Positions 8,425 through 17,219 of a DNA stretch of 40,239 bases are shown here, in pieces. This DNA is from Sphingopyxis sp. (GTDB taxonomy: Bacteria > Pseudomonadota > Alphaproteobacteria > Sphingomonadales > Sphingomonadaceae), in the NCBI RefSeq assembly GCF_016463645.1, contig NZ_JAEMQX010000027.1, forward strand, positions 1 to 40,239, read 5' to 3'. The notes beneath the pieces are model-generated. The model ran no database searches. It had not been told where the DNA came from and saw only the letters and a program-made list of their open reading frames with translations. The translations under genes and the position numbers were made by a program. The first letter of the stretch is position 1. Each line of letters begins with the position of its first letter.

Positions 8425-9605
8425 GCCGCATCGCCTATTTGGTCAGCGATTATTATGCGCCCTCTCACACCTTTGTCCGGCGTGAAGTCACCGGACTGCG
8501 CGCGCTGGGAGTGGATATTGTCGCGTTCAGCGTCCAGCCCGGCAAGGAAAGCGAGGATGCAGCGGAGGATATCCTCGGTCGCTCCCCCTTCGCCTATGTC
8601 GCGGCGCTCGTCTGGGCGTTCTGCACCGGCCCGCGCCGCTTTTTGTCGAGCTGGCTGCTGGCATTCCGCCACCGGCCGCCTGGCGTCAGAGCCCTGATCT
8701 GGTCGCAATTTCATTTCGCCGAAGCGATGCTGCTCGCGCGATTGTTGAGCCGCGAGAGCGTCACGCACCTGCACAATCATTTTGCCAATAGCGGCGCCAC
8801 CGTCGGGCTTGTCGCGGCGGCTTTCGCGCGCCTGCCCTGGAGTCTGACCCTTCACGGCATATCCGAGACCGATTATCCGGCGGGGCTCCTTTTGGCGACA
8901 AAGCTCGAGCGCGCCACCTTCGTCGCCTGCGCAAGCTACTTCATGCGTGCGCAGGCGATGCGCATGGTCGCGCCCTCGCATTGGCCCAAGATGACCGTCG
9001 TTCGTTGTGGCATCGATCTTGCTCGGCTGCCTCCTGCGGCGCCGCATCGCGAAACCGGACCCGCGCGGATCGTCTGCGTCGGCCGCCTGTCGGCCGAGAA
9101 GGGCTATTTCGGGTTGCTCGACGCGCTCGCGGCGATCGCGCCGTCGACCGGCGGCGTCGAACTTGTCATCGTCGGGGACGGACCGATCGCGGCTGCGGTT
9201 CGCGCGCGGGCGTGCGAACTCGGTCTTCTCGACCGCATTCGCTTCGCTGGCGCGCGCGACGAGAATGAGACGCTCGCCGAAATCGCACGCGCGGACATCC
9301 TGGTCCTGCCCAGTCTCATGGAAGGCTTGCCCGTCGTGCTTGTCGAAGCCATGGCGCTCGGCCGCCCGGTCCTCGCGAGCCGTGTTGCCGGGATTCCCGA
9401 ACTCGTTGTCGAGGGGCGCACGGGATATATGTTCACCCCTTCCGACTGGGAGGATCTGAGGCAGAAGCTCGCTGTGTTGATCGAGAAGCGGGCCCGCTGG
9501 CCGCGTATGGGCCGTGCCGGGCGGAAGCAGGTCGAGGGTGAGTTTCGCTCCGACCAAGCCGCGGAGCGCATGGCCCGGCTGTTCAGGGGCGAAGGCGGAT
9601 CATGA
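8421..9605 (+). CDS. Glycosyltransferase family 4 (GT-B fold)
   Basis: A 394-residue GT-B enzyme that adds a sugar to the growing lipid-linked repeat unit in the cytoplasm. The C-terminal Rossmann half shows VGRLSAEKGYFGLLDALA, VIVGDGP and the retaining-GT E-x7-E motif in MEGLPVVLVEAMALGRPV. The N-terminal half has the acceptor-side motif LHNHFANSGATVGL, which is common in exopolysaccharide transferases of the colanic acid WcaL type. ATG 8421 overlaps the previous stop (ATGA), and its own stop is overlapped by the next start in the same way, so the GTs are translationally coupled. Confidence 0.92.
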   Translation: MSRIAYLVSDYYAPSHTFVRREVTGLRALGVDIVAFSVQPGKESEDAAEDILGRSPFAYVAALVWAFCTGPRRFLSSWLLAFRHRPPGVRALIWSQFHFAEAMLLARLLSRESVTHLHNHFANSGATVGLVAAAFARLPWSLTLHGISETDYPAGLLLATKLERATFVACASYFMRAQAMRMVAPSHWPKMTVVRCGIDLARLPPAAPHRETGPARIVCVGRLSAEKGYFGLLDALAAIAPSTGGVELVIVGDGPIAAAVRARACELGLLDRIRFAGARDENETLAEIARADILVLPSLMEGLPVVLVEAMALGRPVLASRVAGIPELVVEGRTGYMFTPSDWEDLRQKLAVLIEKRARWPRMGRAGRKQVEGEFRSDQAAERMARLFRGEGGS

Positions 9606-10246
9606 CGATTTTCGATCATTTCGATGCGATCCGGATCGTCAACCTGGCGCAGCGCACCGACCGGCGGCGGGAGATGGACCGCGAACTCGCCCGCGTCGGG
9701 TTGGCGGGCGACCCGCGGGTGGCCTATTTCAGTGCGATCCGGCCCGTGGATGCCGGGCGCTTCACATCGATCGGCGCGCACGGCGTGTACCTTAGCCAGA
9801 AGATGCTGCTTCGCGAGGCCGCCGCCGCAGGTCGCTCGCTGCTGATCCTCGAGGACGATTGTCTGTTCCTGCCGGGAGCCGCAGACCGTGAATTCGGGAA
9901 CGACTGGGATATATTCTACGGAGGATATACCGCGTCGGATCCGCAAGAGCTTCTCAAGAGCGATATTCAGGGTGCCCATATGATGGGATTTTCTGCCTTG
10001 GGTGCGCGTCTGGTCTCGGAGTATCTTGAACAATTGACCTGCGAGGGTATCCATCCGCCGATCGACGCCGCCTATGTCTGGTTTCGCCGCGCCAATCCCG
10101 AAGTGCGCACGACCTTCGCGGATCCGCCGCTCGCCGGCCAGCGGCCATCGCGCAGCGATATCGCCGCGCTGGCCTGGTACGACCGGGTTCCGCTGGTTCG
10201 CAGTGCCGCAGCACTGGCGCGGGCCTTGCGAACCGGCCCCAGTTGA
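9602..10246 (+). CDS. Glycosyltransferase family 25-like protein
   Basis: A 214-residue protein with the GT25 N-terminal signature IVNLAQRTDRRREM and a LILEDDCLF motif (acidic DD-x pair near residue 86), as in LPS beta-1,4-galactosyltransferases. The first half fits the family; the second half is more divergent, with MGFSALGARLVSEYL and PPIDAAYVWF, which resemble acceptor-site motifs of family members. It ends the plus-strand GT run and converges on the next gene with only 6 bp between stops. The donor is unknown. Confidence 0.8.
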   Translation: MTIFDHFDAIRIVNLAQRTDRRREMDRELARVGLAGDPRVAYFSAIRPVDAGRFTSIGAHGVYLSQKMLLREAAAAGRSLLILEDDCLFLPGAADREFGNDWDIFYGGYTASDPQELLKSDIQGAHMMGFSALGARLVSEYLEQLTCEGIHPPIDAAYVWFRRANPEVRTTFADPPLAGQRPSRSDIAALAWYDRVPLVRSAAALARALRTGPS

Positions 10247-10252
10247 GGCGCC

Positions 10253-11272
10253 CTACCAGAAGCCCGCCGCGTCGCGCTTCTTGAGCCGTTTGTTCGCCTG
10301 ATACGCCGGCCAGAGATTGAGTATCGTCGCCGCGATCGAAAAGGGTGCGCGCCTGAGCAGCCTGGTCGCACCGATACCGCGCAGATTGTGGAGCCGCCAG
10401 GACAGCATCCGCGGCGGGAGCACCCACCGGCGGTCTGCGGCACGGCTCTCGGCGAGCCTGCCGACCCAATCGGGGTCGCCCTCGTTGCGATCACGTATCA
10501 GTGGAGAGGCATTCTCGTTATGGCCCCCCGCCCAGAGGAATTCGCACAGCCAGCCATTTACGACGGTGCCGACGATCATGCGCGTTTCGTGACGGAAATA
10601 ACCGCCGACAGAATGCGCTTCGAAGTAATGGGTGGGCCGCGAAATCTGCGCGATGAGCTCGGGTCGGGCAGGGCGCGAGAAGCCGTCGGTATGGATCATC
10701 GCTGACAGTAGCCCGTCCTCGCCCGGCGTCGGGACGGGCAGCCAGATTCTGCGCAGTTCGCTCATTCGTGCGGCGTAGAGCGACCCGTTGATCGCGTGCG
10801 GTGCAGGTGACTGGCGCGAGACAAGGAGCGAGAAGCGGTCGACCGGCGTCTTCCTGGGCTTTTTCAGTATATCCTTCACCGGATGCCCCGAGACGGCGAG
10901 CAGCGCCGGATCGGTCGTCAGTCTCTCCAGCAGTTCGGCGAGTACGGCTTCGTCGATGAATTCGATATCGGCATCGAGGAACAGGCCGATTTCGACGTCT
11001 GGCTCAATCAGCTCATGCACGGCAAGGTTCCACGACCGTGCCTTGCCGCCAAGCGGCGTTTCGTGAATCAGGCTATTCACCGGTCGGCCGGAAAATTGTC
11101 TCTGCGCCGCCTCGCGCGCGGTGATCGCCGTGGTATCGGTGCACGCGTTGGCGACGACGACCAACTGGAACCGGTGCGGTTGCGCAAGCAATGTCTGCGC
11201 ACCAAGCTGCGCTATCAGCGAACCGATCGTCCCGGCCTCGTTCCGCGCGATGATGCAGATGGCGATTTTCAC
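10253..11272 (-). CDS. Glycosyltransferase family 2
   Basis: A 339-residue GT-A protein starting at a GTG (KIAICIIARNEAGTIGSLI). An AGGGG site that overlaps the upstream gene's stop lies about 9 bases away. The catalytic-domain hallmarks are VVVANACTDTT, KARSWNLAVHEL and the DxD-type motif FLDADIEFID near residues 97-106. The second half carries TPGEDGLLSAMI and ends in a basic tail without clear membrane helices, so it is probably membrane-peripheral. It is second in a two-gene minus-strand unit with the GT at 11284. The donor cannot be inferred. Confidence 0.88.
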   Translation of the reverse strand: MKIAICIIARNEAGTIGSLIAQLGAQTLLAQPHRFQLVVVANACTDTTAITAREAAQRQFSGRPVNSLIHETPLGGKARSWNLAVHELIEPDVEIGLFLDADIEFIDEAVLAELLERLTTDPALLAVSGHPVKDILKKPRKTPVDRFSLLVSRQSPAPHAINGSLYAARMSELRRIWLPVPTPGEDGLLSAMIHTDGFSRPARPELIAQISRPTHYFEAHSVGGYFRHETRMIVGTVVNGWLCEFLWAGGHNENASPLIRDRNEGDPDWVGRLAESRAADRRWVLPPRMLSWRLHNLRGIGATRLLRRAPFSIAATILNLWPAYQANKRLKKRDAAGFW

Positions 11273-11283
11273 ACCGGATGCCC

Positions 11284-12114
11284 CTAGGTGGCGGACGCGG
11301 AGGATGCCCGGAAATATCCCGCATCATCGGTATCGACTTCATACCGTCGGCACATCTCGTCGATGAAGCTGCCCGCGGCCGGTGGGGCGTCACGGAGACC
11401 CTGCAAGCGTGAATGCCACATATGAACCGCGATCGTTCGCGGCGTGAGCATGGCGTTCACGCGCTCGGCGGGTTCGTAAAGCGCCAACGCGTCCTTGTAA
11501 CGCACCGGATAGAATACATCGGGCGGCTGGGCGTGGGCCATCAGCCGATTGCGCTTGATCGCATGCGTGAGCAATCCGGCGCTGAAAGTTCCCCAAGGAT
11601 AGTCTTCAAGCTCGATCGGACCCTCGCGCCAACGGCGCCAGAGGAACTTGAGGCGATTCTTGGGGCCCCACCAAGGCGGCACCATATTGGTGCGCGGGAT
11701 CGTCTGCAGATCGCTGACGAGCGCCGAATCCGCCGGGGCGCAGACGACGGCGTTGTTGATCCAGCCTTCGTGCTCGAGCCCGAACAGATACGGGGTCGCG
11801 GCGGTCACGGGCCGGAGGAAGATGAAATCCATGTCGACCCAGCAGCCGAGCCCCTTGGCCAGCAGTTCGATACGCCAGAGATTGGCGCCAAGAGCGACCG
11901 AGCCGCTGTCGCGATAATACAGCAGCCGTTCGCGCGGCATGACCTCGGCCGCGTTGCGCACATCAGTTCCCCCAGGCACCCCCGCAAGCCCGTCCGGCTC
12001 GTAGCTCCATAGTGTGAAATCATGGCCCATCGCCTTCGCCGAGGCGAGGCAAAGCCGTTCCAGATAGTTCAGTCGCGGTCCGACCCATAGCGAATGAAGA
12101 TGGATGAGCGGCAT
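11284..12114 (-). CDS. DXD-motif glycosyltransferase (GT32/alpha-1,4-GT-like)
   Basis: A 276-residue protein (MPLIHLHSLWVG) with the conserved block ANLWRIELLAKGLGCWVDMD; the D-x-D pair lies in WVDMDFIFLRP near residues 95-103. The C-terminal AVHMWHS motif is also typical of this group. These enzymes resemble eukaryote-like alpha-1,4-galactosyl/GlcNAc transferases and capsular GTs. ATG 12114 is chosen because AGAGGA sits 5 bases upstream; the frame is open further up without a better start. It leads the minus-strand pair with the GT2 gene at 10253. Confidence 0.82.
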   Translation of the reverse strand: MPLIHLHSLWVGPRLNYLERLCLASAKAMGHDFTLWSYEPDGLAGVPGGTDVRNAAEVMPRERLLYYRDSGSVALGANLWRIELLAKGLGCWVDMDFIFLRPVTAATPYLFGLEHEGWINNAVVCAPADSALVSDLQTIPRTNMVPPWWGPKNRLKFLWRRWREGPIELEDYPWGTFSAGLLTHAIKRNRLMAHAQPPDVFYPVRYKDALALYEPAERVNAMLTPRTIAVHMWHSRLQGLRDAPPAAGSFIDEMCRRYEVDTDDAGYFRASSASAT

Positions 12115-12332
12115 CGAGATCCTCTGCTTCGGCACGGCTGGACAGAATGAAGCCGGGCGCGCGCCACGCATCGCCCTTTTGGCGGATATAATGACCGCGC
12201 GAATTTGCCAAGGCCAACATGGGCTATCCTCGGTGTGCGTATCGGGATGCTGCCAACCAAGTGTGACCGCCGAGCTTGCCGGGGAGCGTTCCGCCTGTCA
12301 TGCCGGTGGTAACGCGGCACCAGGGGATGAGC
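12115..12332. promoter_or_regulatory. Divergent promoter region
   Basis: This 218-bp gap lies between divergent genes. A perfect TATAAT occurs at 12187-12192 on the plus strand, but without a good -35 element. On the minus strand TTGGCA is followed about 15 bp later by TATATC, a weak candidate for the GT operon. No operator-like repeat stands out. Confidence 0.35.
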
Positions 12333-13025
12333 ATGGCTGCACGGGGAACGTTGCGTCTGGTTCGGGCGCAGGGAGAGGCACTTGCCCGCTTTGCGGGGCG
12401 GGCGCTATGGCCCGCGGCCCGGGCGCCGGTCGGACGCGATCCCGCCTTCGACCCCGAAACCCGAAGCTGGTTCACCGGGCAACTCGAGCATATCCGTTCC
12501 TATCTCGAATATGGCGCGGGCGCATCCACTCTTCTTGCCGCTGATCGAGGCATTGCCGCGGTCAGCATCGAGAGCGATGCGCGCTATGCCCGGCAAGTTC
12601 GCGAGGCTTTGCCGGCCGACCTTGGCAGGCGTATCGTGACGATCGACATCGGAGTGACCGAGGCTTGGGGATATCCTCTCTGGATATTTCCCACCCGGGG
12701 AACGCGCCGCCGCTGGCAACGGTATCCGCTCGCCGGACCCGCGCTTTTGGACCGCCTTCCTTCTTTTCCGGAGCTGGTCCTGATTGACGGCCGATTCCGG
12801 GTTGCGTCGTGCCTGGCGATGGCGCGCGCCGCCACCGAGAGGGGGGCGATCACGCAAATCCTGTTCGACGATTATTCATTGCGACCGCATTATCATGCGA
12901 TTGAGGCCATAATCGGCAAGCCCGATAGAATCGGGCGTGCCGCGCTGTTTCGGATCGGGGGCGCGGCGCTCGACCTCAAGGAGCTCGATTCGGGGATCGA
13001 CGTCGCTCTGCGCGACTATCGCTAG
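12333..13025 (+). CDS. Class I SAM methyltransferase-like protein
   Basis: About 230 residues. The Rossmann-type glycine loop reads YLEYGAGAST, followed by VSIESDARYARQV, where an acidic residue would contact the ribose, and LVLIDGRFR, the motif-IV position. A DDYSLRPHYHAIE stretch follows. This is the layout of a small methyltransferase-like family often found in polysaccharide clusters. ATG 12333 has AGGGG 6 bases upstream; ATG 12327 is an alternative. It is alone on the plus strand in the middle block, and its stop overlaps the kinase stop in a 4-bp CTAG. Sugar or aglycone O-methylation is a guess; catalysis has not been shown for many such proteins. Confidence 0.7.
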   Translation: MAARGTLRLVRAQGEALARFAGRALWPAARAPVGRDPAFDPETRSWFTGQLEHIRSYLEYGAGASTLLAADRGIAAVSIESDARYARQVREALPADLGRRIVTIDIGVTEAWGYPLWIFPTRGTRRRWQRYPLAGPALLDRLPSFPELVLIDGRFRVASCLAMARAATERGAITQILFDDYSLRPHYHAIEAIIGKPDRIGRAALFRIGGAALDLKELDSGIDVALRDYR

Positions 13026-13822
13026 GCCTCGGGCTCGGGGCGATCATAATATCGCCCATATTCGGGGCCGCCGTATCCATAGCCATAGCTGTCACCGAGC
13101 CCGCCGCGATAGCGGTTCAGAATTGAACCGATGCACGGCGTTGGCTGCAGCATGGCAAGAACGTCCTGGACATGCCGGCGGGTGGTCTTGCCCGCATCGG
13201 CCACGAGGACATAGCCATCGAGTTGCGCGAGGCTGATCATGGCATCGTCGCTGGCGAAGGCCGGAGGCAGGTCGAACAGGATGATCGCCGCCTCGCTTCT
13301 TTCGCGCAGCGTCCGGATCATGTGCATGTATCTTTCGCCGGCCAGGAGTTCGGCGGTGTTGCGCGCCCGGCTGACGGCGGGAAAGACCCCGAGCGTCGTT
13401 CCCTCGATCCGGCGACCGATCGCGGCGAGATCGTCAATGCTGCCATCGAGAAAGCTGTCGACGCCGCGCTCCGGCGCCAGGCCGATTTCTTCAGCGAGCG
13501 AAGCGCGCCTGATGTCGAGATCCACGAGGAATACGGGTTCCTCGACGACGCGCGCGAGCGAACTGGCAAGGTTCATCGACAGAAAGGACTTGCCCGCCGC
13601 AGGTGTCGCCGACGTAATGCCGACGAGGCGATGGCCGTCCTCCTTGAGCTTCTTGGCGAAACTTGTGCGCAGGAGATTGAATGGGCGCGCGCGCGCGTCG
13701 CGGTTATCGAAGCCGACGATTCGATGCTTGCGGATGACGCTCACGGGCGGCGTGAACGCCGCAAGGTCAGACAACGCCAGGATCTTCGCGTCGCTCGAAA
13801 GGGGCAGATCGGCTTCAGCCAT
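13022..13822 (-). CDS. BY-kinase-type tyrosine autokinase (CpsD/CapB, GelE-like)
   Basis: A 266-residue cytoplasmic ATPase. It has a Walker A at residues 72-79 (ATPAAGKS), a Walker A' at 97-105 (VFLVDLDIR), and a Walker B in AIILFDLPPAF. The C-terminal 30 residues hold seven tyrosines (GYGYGG, EYGRYYD), the autophosphorylation cluster of bacterial tyrosine kinases. It lacks its own membrane domain, so it must pair with a separate activator. The Wzz-type protein encoded 25 bp upstream fits that, as in Gram-positive CpsC/CpsD and sphingan GelC/GelE. It would control EPS chain length and polymerisation through phosphorylation cycles. Confidence 0.92.
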   Translation of the reverse strand: MAEADLPLSSDAKILALSDLAAFTPPVSVIRKHRIVGFDNRDARARPFNLLRTSFAKKLKEDGHRLVGITSATPAAGKSFLSMNLASSLARVVEEPVFLVDLDIRRASLAEEIGLAPERGVDSFLDGSIDDLAAIGRRIEGTTLGVFPAVSRARNTAELLAGERYMHMIRTLRERSEAAIILFDLPPAFASDDAMISLAQLDGYVLVADAGKTTRRHVQDVLAMLQPTPCIGSILNRYRGGLGDSYGYGYGGPEYGRYYDRPEPEA

Positions 13823-13847
13823 GTGTCAACCTTCGGTGCATGGGATA

Positions 13848-15290
13848 TTAACGCTGCGAGCGCGAGGGAAGAAAACGGCGCCATCTGTCGCGCCGGATAT
13901 TCTTGACTTCGATCACCGGGATGATGCCGAGCGGCGGCGCACCGAGCAGCGCGTTGAGCGCAGCGGGATCGCGGATCGGCCGCAGGAAAAGCTCGATCGC
14001 GAGCGCGAGGACTATTCCCGCGCCGAGCCCGCCGAAAACGCCGATCGCGCCGATCAGCAGCCGGTTGGGCCAGCTCGGCTGATCGGGAATAACCGGGGGC
14101 TCGACCACCGACAGGCGCTCGGACATCTGCTCGTCCTCGGCCCGCACACCGGCGCGAGCACCCATCAGCTGGTTCTGGACCTGCTCATATTGCGTGTTCA
14201 CAGCGGCGAGCCGCTGCTGCAACTCGCCGAGCTGCTGCTGGACGAGCGGCGCCTTGGCTTGCGCAGCCAGGCGCGAACTCAGCTGTGCGGTCTCGTTGGC
14301 CTTCGCTCCGCGCAAGGCGGCGATCTGCGAATTGTTGAAGGCAATCTGCTCGTCGAGCGTCTGGATCGGCAATTTCTCGCTCGTGTCCTTGGCCAGTCGC
14401 TTCGCCTCGGCGAGTGCCTGCTTGGCCAGAATCACGTCGGGATGCGTCTCGGCATAGACGGCACGGGCGGCGGCAAGCCGCTGCTCGGCTCCCGAGACGA
14501 TCGGATCGCGCTGGTCGCTCGTCTGAGCGAGGTTTCGCTGCTGAATCAGAAGCTGGTTGTCGCGCTGCAACGCCGCGATCTGGACGTCGTAACTGCCGCC
14601 GCTGCCTCCGACGATCATCCCGCCGCCGGCCAGCACATTGCCGTTACGAGCGGTGATATCGGCGATCTGCGACTGCAGCGAAGAAATCTGCGCTTCCAGT
14701 CCCGCCGACTGGTCGGTCAGGAACTGCACGGTGTTCGCCGCCTGCTCGGCATTGCCGCGGGCATCGAGCTGGAGCACCCGGTCCATCAGATCCTGAGCCA
14801 CCGCCTGCGTCTGTTCGGGCTGGCTATATTCGAACGCCAGTTCGAACGCGATGGTGCGGTTCTCCGATCCTCCCCCGGGGCTGGTTTCGGCGGGCGTCAA
14901 TGTGATTGCCGATCGCATCTCGTCCAGGATTTCGGAAAGCGGTGTGCTCTTGCGCTGGCTCGCATAAAGTCCGTGGCGCTCGATGAGCTGGATGAGATCG
15001 GGACGGGCCGTGATCTGCTGCCGGATCGCCGCGATCCGACGGTCGATCATATTGCCCGCATCGAGACCGATCACTTCCTTGGGCAGTTGCGGAGATTCCA
15101 CGAGCATGATGGCATTCGATCGATAGCTTGGCGGAATCAGTATCGCCGCTCCGATCGCGACCACGATGCCGACCACCGCCGGCAGCACGACAAACCACCG
15201 GCGCTGCCAGAGGATGGCCGGCAACTGCTGCAGGAAGCTGCCGCCCGATGCTCCCTCGTCGGCAGGCGTATCAAACATGTTATCGTCCAC
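13848..15290 (-). CDS. Wzz/GNVR polysaccharide co-polymerase (GelC-like)
   Basis: A 480-residue inner-membrane protein. Membrane helix 1 lies at about residues 33-52 (WFVVLPAVVGIVVAIGAAIL). A long periplasmic region of roughly 370 residues with Gln/Ala-rich coiled coil follows, and helix 2 lies at about 427-447. The chain-length determinant domain is at the N-terminus and the GNVR-like segment before helix 2. The cytoplasmic tail ends without a kinase domain, so the kinase is supplied in trans by the next gene. The start is GTG 15290, which shares one base with the upstream stop (TAGTG), so translation is coupled; ATG 15278 is an alternative. Confidence 0.92.
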   Translation of the reverse strand: MDDNMFDTPADEGASGGSFLQQLPAILWQRRWFVVLPAVVGIVVAIGAAILIPPSYRSNAIMLVESPQLPKEVIGLDAGNMIDRRIAAIRQQITARPDLIQLIERHGLYASQRKSTPLSEILDEMRSAITLTPAETSPGGGSENRTIAFELAFEYSQPEQTQAVAQDLMDRVLQLDARGNAEQAANTVQFLTDQSAGLEAQISSLQSQIADITARNGNVLAGGGMIVGGSGGSYDVQIAALQRDNQLLIQQRNLAQTSDQRDPIVSGAEQRLAAARAVYAETHPDVILAKQALAEAKRLAKDTSEKLPIQTLDEQIAFNNSQIAALRGAKANETAQLSSRLAAQAKAPLVQQQLGELQQRLAAVNTQYEQVQNQLMGARAGVRAEDEQMSERLSVVEPPVIPDQPSWPNRLLIGAIGVFGGLGAGIVLALAIELFLRPIRDPAALNALLGAPPLGIIPVIEVKNIRRDRWRRFLPSRSQR

Positions 15291-16519
15291 TATCGCGGCT
15301 TTCCGAACCTGATCGTCACGCCAACCATGAGCGAATAGTTGGCGCTACGCGGCAGCACATCGTCGAAGATCTTCGAATAGCCCGGAGTTACGGTAAAGGC
15401 TATCCGATCATTGATGTCGCGGCTGTATGTCGCCGAAGCGCCCAAAAAGTCGGTTACGCGTACACCCGGCAGACCCACGCCGTCCTCGTTGGTGCGTCCG
15501 TATCGGCCCGCCAGCGATATCCGGTCGACCCGGCTCAAGCGTGCGTCGTAGTTCACCGACGCCGTCGTTACCGTCGACACGCCGCCAAGCGCGGTCGGCT
15601 GCGCGCTGCGCCCGGCCGATACGCAAAGGCTCCGGTTGGGCGAGCGATCGCAAAGGCCGACGCTCCCGGCAAAAGAGACAAGCTTGCTATGGAATCCGTT
15701 GCCCAGCTTGGTGCGGACGTAGGATATTCCCGCATCGGCGACGAGGCTCAGCCGGTCGCTGAGCTGTTGCTGGATGCCCGCTCGTGGCGATATGATGACG
15801 CTGTCGCCCGTTCGTCGCCCCAGATAATCGACGGCCATGAGCTGTGTGCTGAGCGTCGCGGTCGTGCGCGGCGAGAGCCTGCGCTGATATCCGAAATGCG
15901 TCGAGGCGCTGCGATAGTCGAAACCGACGTCGTTGCCGATATAAGTTCCGTTCAACGTGACGCCGGTGTTCAGCGAACTCACTTCGTCGAGAAGATGCGA
16001 CAGGCCGAAGCTGGTCCCGACGCTGGTGACGCGCGCCCGCGTCCCCGCGAGCGTCGTGTCGATGATCGGCGGTCCGGGCGGCAGCAGCGGGCCCGGGACC
16101 TCGGCCGGACCGCTCGCGAAGAGCAGGCTGTCGTGCGCCGCCGAGCGCACAGTGCGAACGTAGGCGTCGACGCGGACGTCGGTCCGCTCGTCGAGCCGAC
16201 GCGTCGTCGAAGCCTCGAGACGACCGGAAATGTCGCTGCCGTAGTCACTGAGATATTGGGTTAATCTCAGATCCCCGCCAATACGGGTCTGGCCAAGCTC
16301 GTCCTCGACGAACACCGACGGGGAAACGCTCACCGTCGCCGAAGCGGCGGTGTCGCCGTCGCTGTAGAGAAAGGGATTCGTCGCGACGCCACCGCCGACC
16401 GAAACATCGACGGTGAATTGCGGCTCCGACTGCGCGAGTGCCATCTGCGGCAAACAGGCAATGACAGCAACGGCAAGGGACGAGGCAAACTTCCTCAACA
16501 GGCGAATCCTTTTTTCCAT
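15290..16519 (-). CDS. Outer membrane beta-barrel protein of EPS export (GelF-like)
   Basis: A 409-residue protein with a signal peptide (LLRKFASSLAVAVIACLPQMALA, cleavage after about residue 29). The remainder is alternating hydrophobic/polar beta-strand sequence rich in Gly, Thr, Ser and Arg. The C-terminus ends in a strand (YSLMVGVTIRF) typical of outer-membrane barrels. A two-Cys loop occurs near residues 295-305 (CDRSPNRSLC). Its place between the OPX and co-polymerase genes suggests an outer-membrane EPS channel, as proposed for GelF-type proteins. It starts with ATG sharing one base of the OPX stop (TGATG). Confidence 0.85.
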   Translation of the reverse strand: MEKRIRLLRKFASSLAVAVIACLPQMALAQSEPQFTVDVSVGGGVATNPFLYSDGDTAASATVSVSPSVFVEDELGQTRIGGDLRLTQYLSDYGSDISGRLEASTTRRLDERTDVRVDAYVRTVRSAAHDSLLFASGPAEVPGPLLPPGPPIIDTTLAGTRARVTSVGTSFGLSHLLDEVSSLNTGVTLNGTYIGNDVGFDYRSASTHFGYQRRLSPRTTATLSTQLMAVDYLGRRTGDSVIISPRAGIQQQLSDRLSLVADAGISYVRTKLGNGFHSKLVSFAGSVGLCDRSPNRSLCVSAGRSAQPTALGGVSTVTTASVNYDARLSRVDRISLAGRYGRTNEDGVGLPGVRVTDFLGASATYSRDINDRIAFTVTPGYSKIFDDVLPRSANYSLMVGVTIRFGKPR

Positions 16520-17163
16520 CAGCGGACGATCACAGTATCTCCTGTTTCGATTTGTAAAATATTACCTCCGGCAACATCTTTCGCATCGGTGCCAAGCTTG
16601 AACAGCGGGGTCAGCCGCACGCTGAGGGCACTGAGTTGCGCGCCCGACTTGCGGATGATCAGGACATTGTCGAGATTCGCGAACTCGGCCGGCCCGCCCG
16701 CCATGCTCAGCGCCTCGAGCACATTGACGTAGCGTCCGGGCGTGAAAGTACCCGGCGATTTCACCCGGCCCATCACCGAAAATTGCATCCCCGACGGCAC
16801 AACGACCGAGACGGTAACCTGCGGCACGGCGCCGACATACTGCGCGCTCAGCCCGTTCGTGATCGATGCCTCGACCTCGGAGGGCAGATAACCCTGAACC
16901 TTGATCTGACCGACGAGCGGAAAGGCGATCGTGCCGTCAGGCAGGACCTTGACCTTTCGTTGCAGTCGTTCTTCACCCCAGACATAGACCTCGAGCTCGT
17001 CGCCCGCGTTGATCCGGTAAGTCGATGCCGCGGTGGCGGCAACAGGCTTTCCCGCCGCCGCCGGGCGGGGTGCGTCGACGGGCGAGGGGGCCGGCTGCGC
17101 CTGCGCCATCGACGCCATGGTGGCGGCTGCAGCTATCGCCACGGGGAGCCGGATCCTGATCAT
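16519..17163 (-). CDS. Polysaccharide export protein (OPX family, GelD-like)
   Basis: A 214-residue periplasmic/outer-membrane export protein. A signal peptide (LPVAIAAAATMASMAQA) is followed by a Pro/Ala linker. The poly-export domain starts at about residue 49 (YRINAGDELEVYVWGEERL, VLPDGTIAFPLVG), and an SLBB-like domain at about 125-165 (VMGRVKSPGTFTP). Unlike Wza it has no lipobox cysteine and no C-terminal membrane helix, so it probably relies on the co-encoded beta-barrel for the outer-membrane channel. ATG 17163 has AAGG about 8 bases upstream. It is the first gene of the four-gene export operon. Confidence 0.93.
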   Translation of the reverse strand: MIRIRLPVAIAAAATMASMAQAQPAPSPVDAPRPAAAGKPVAATAASTYRINAGDELEVYVWGEERLQRKVKVLPDGTIAFPLVGQIKVQGYLPSEVEASITNGLSAQYVGAVPQVTVSVVVPSGMQFSVMGRVKSPGTFTPGRYVNVLEALSMAGGPAEFANLDNVLIIRKSGAQLSALSVRLTPLFKLGTDAKDVAGGNILQIETGDTVIVR

Positions 17164-17219
17164 TGAGAGTACCTTAGAGAGCGGTCGACAGTTAAAGCAG
17201 TGTTACTATAAGGTGGGGT
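17164..17219. promoter_or_regulatory. Divergent promoter region of the export operon and TPR gene
   Basis: This 56-bp gap is shared by two divergent genes. On the plus strand a TACTAT box at 17204-17209 would start transcription within a few bases of ATG 17220. That implies either a leaderless message or use of a downstream start for the TPR gene. An AAGG 6 bases before ATG 17220 argues for an ordinary start and against that promoter. Confidence 0.35.

Noticed and set aside
12020..12220. A minus-strand extension of the GT gene upstream of 12114
   Set aside because: The AGAGGA site and conserved N-terminus fit ATG 12114, and the extension has no family similarity.
13239..15338. A 699-codon plus-strand open frame opposite the kinase and Wzz genes
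   Set aside because: Translation is a repetitive Arg/Leu shadow; the minus strand has the Walker motifs and membrane helices.
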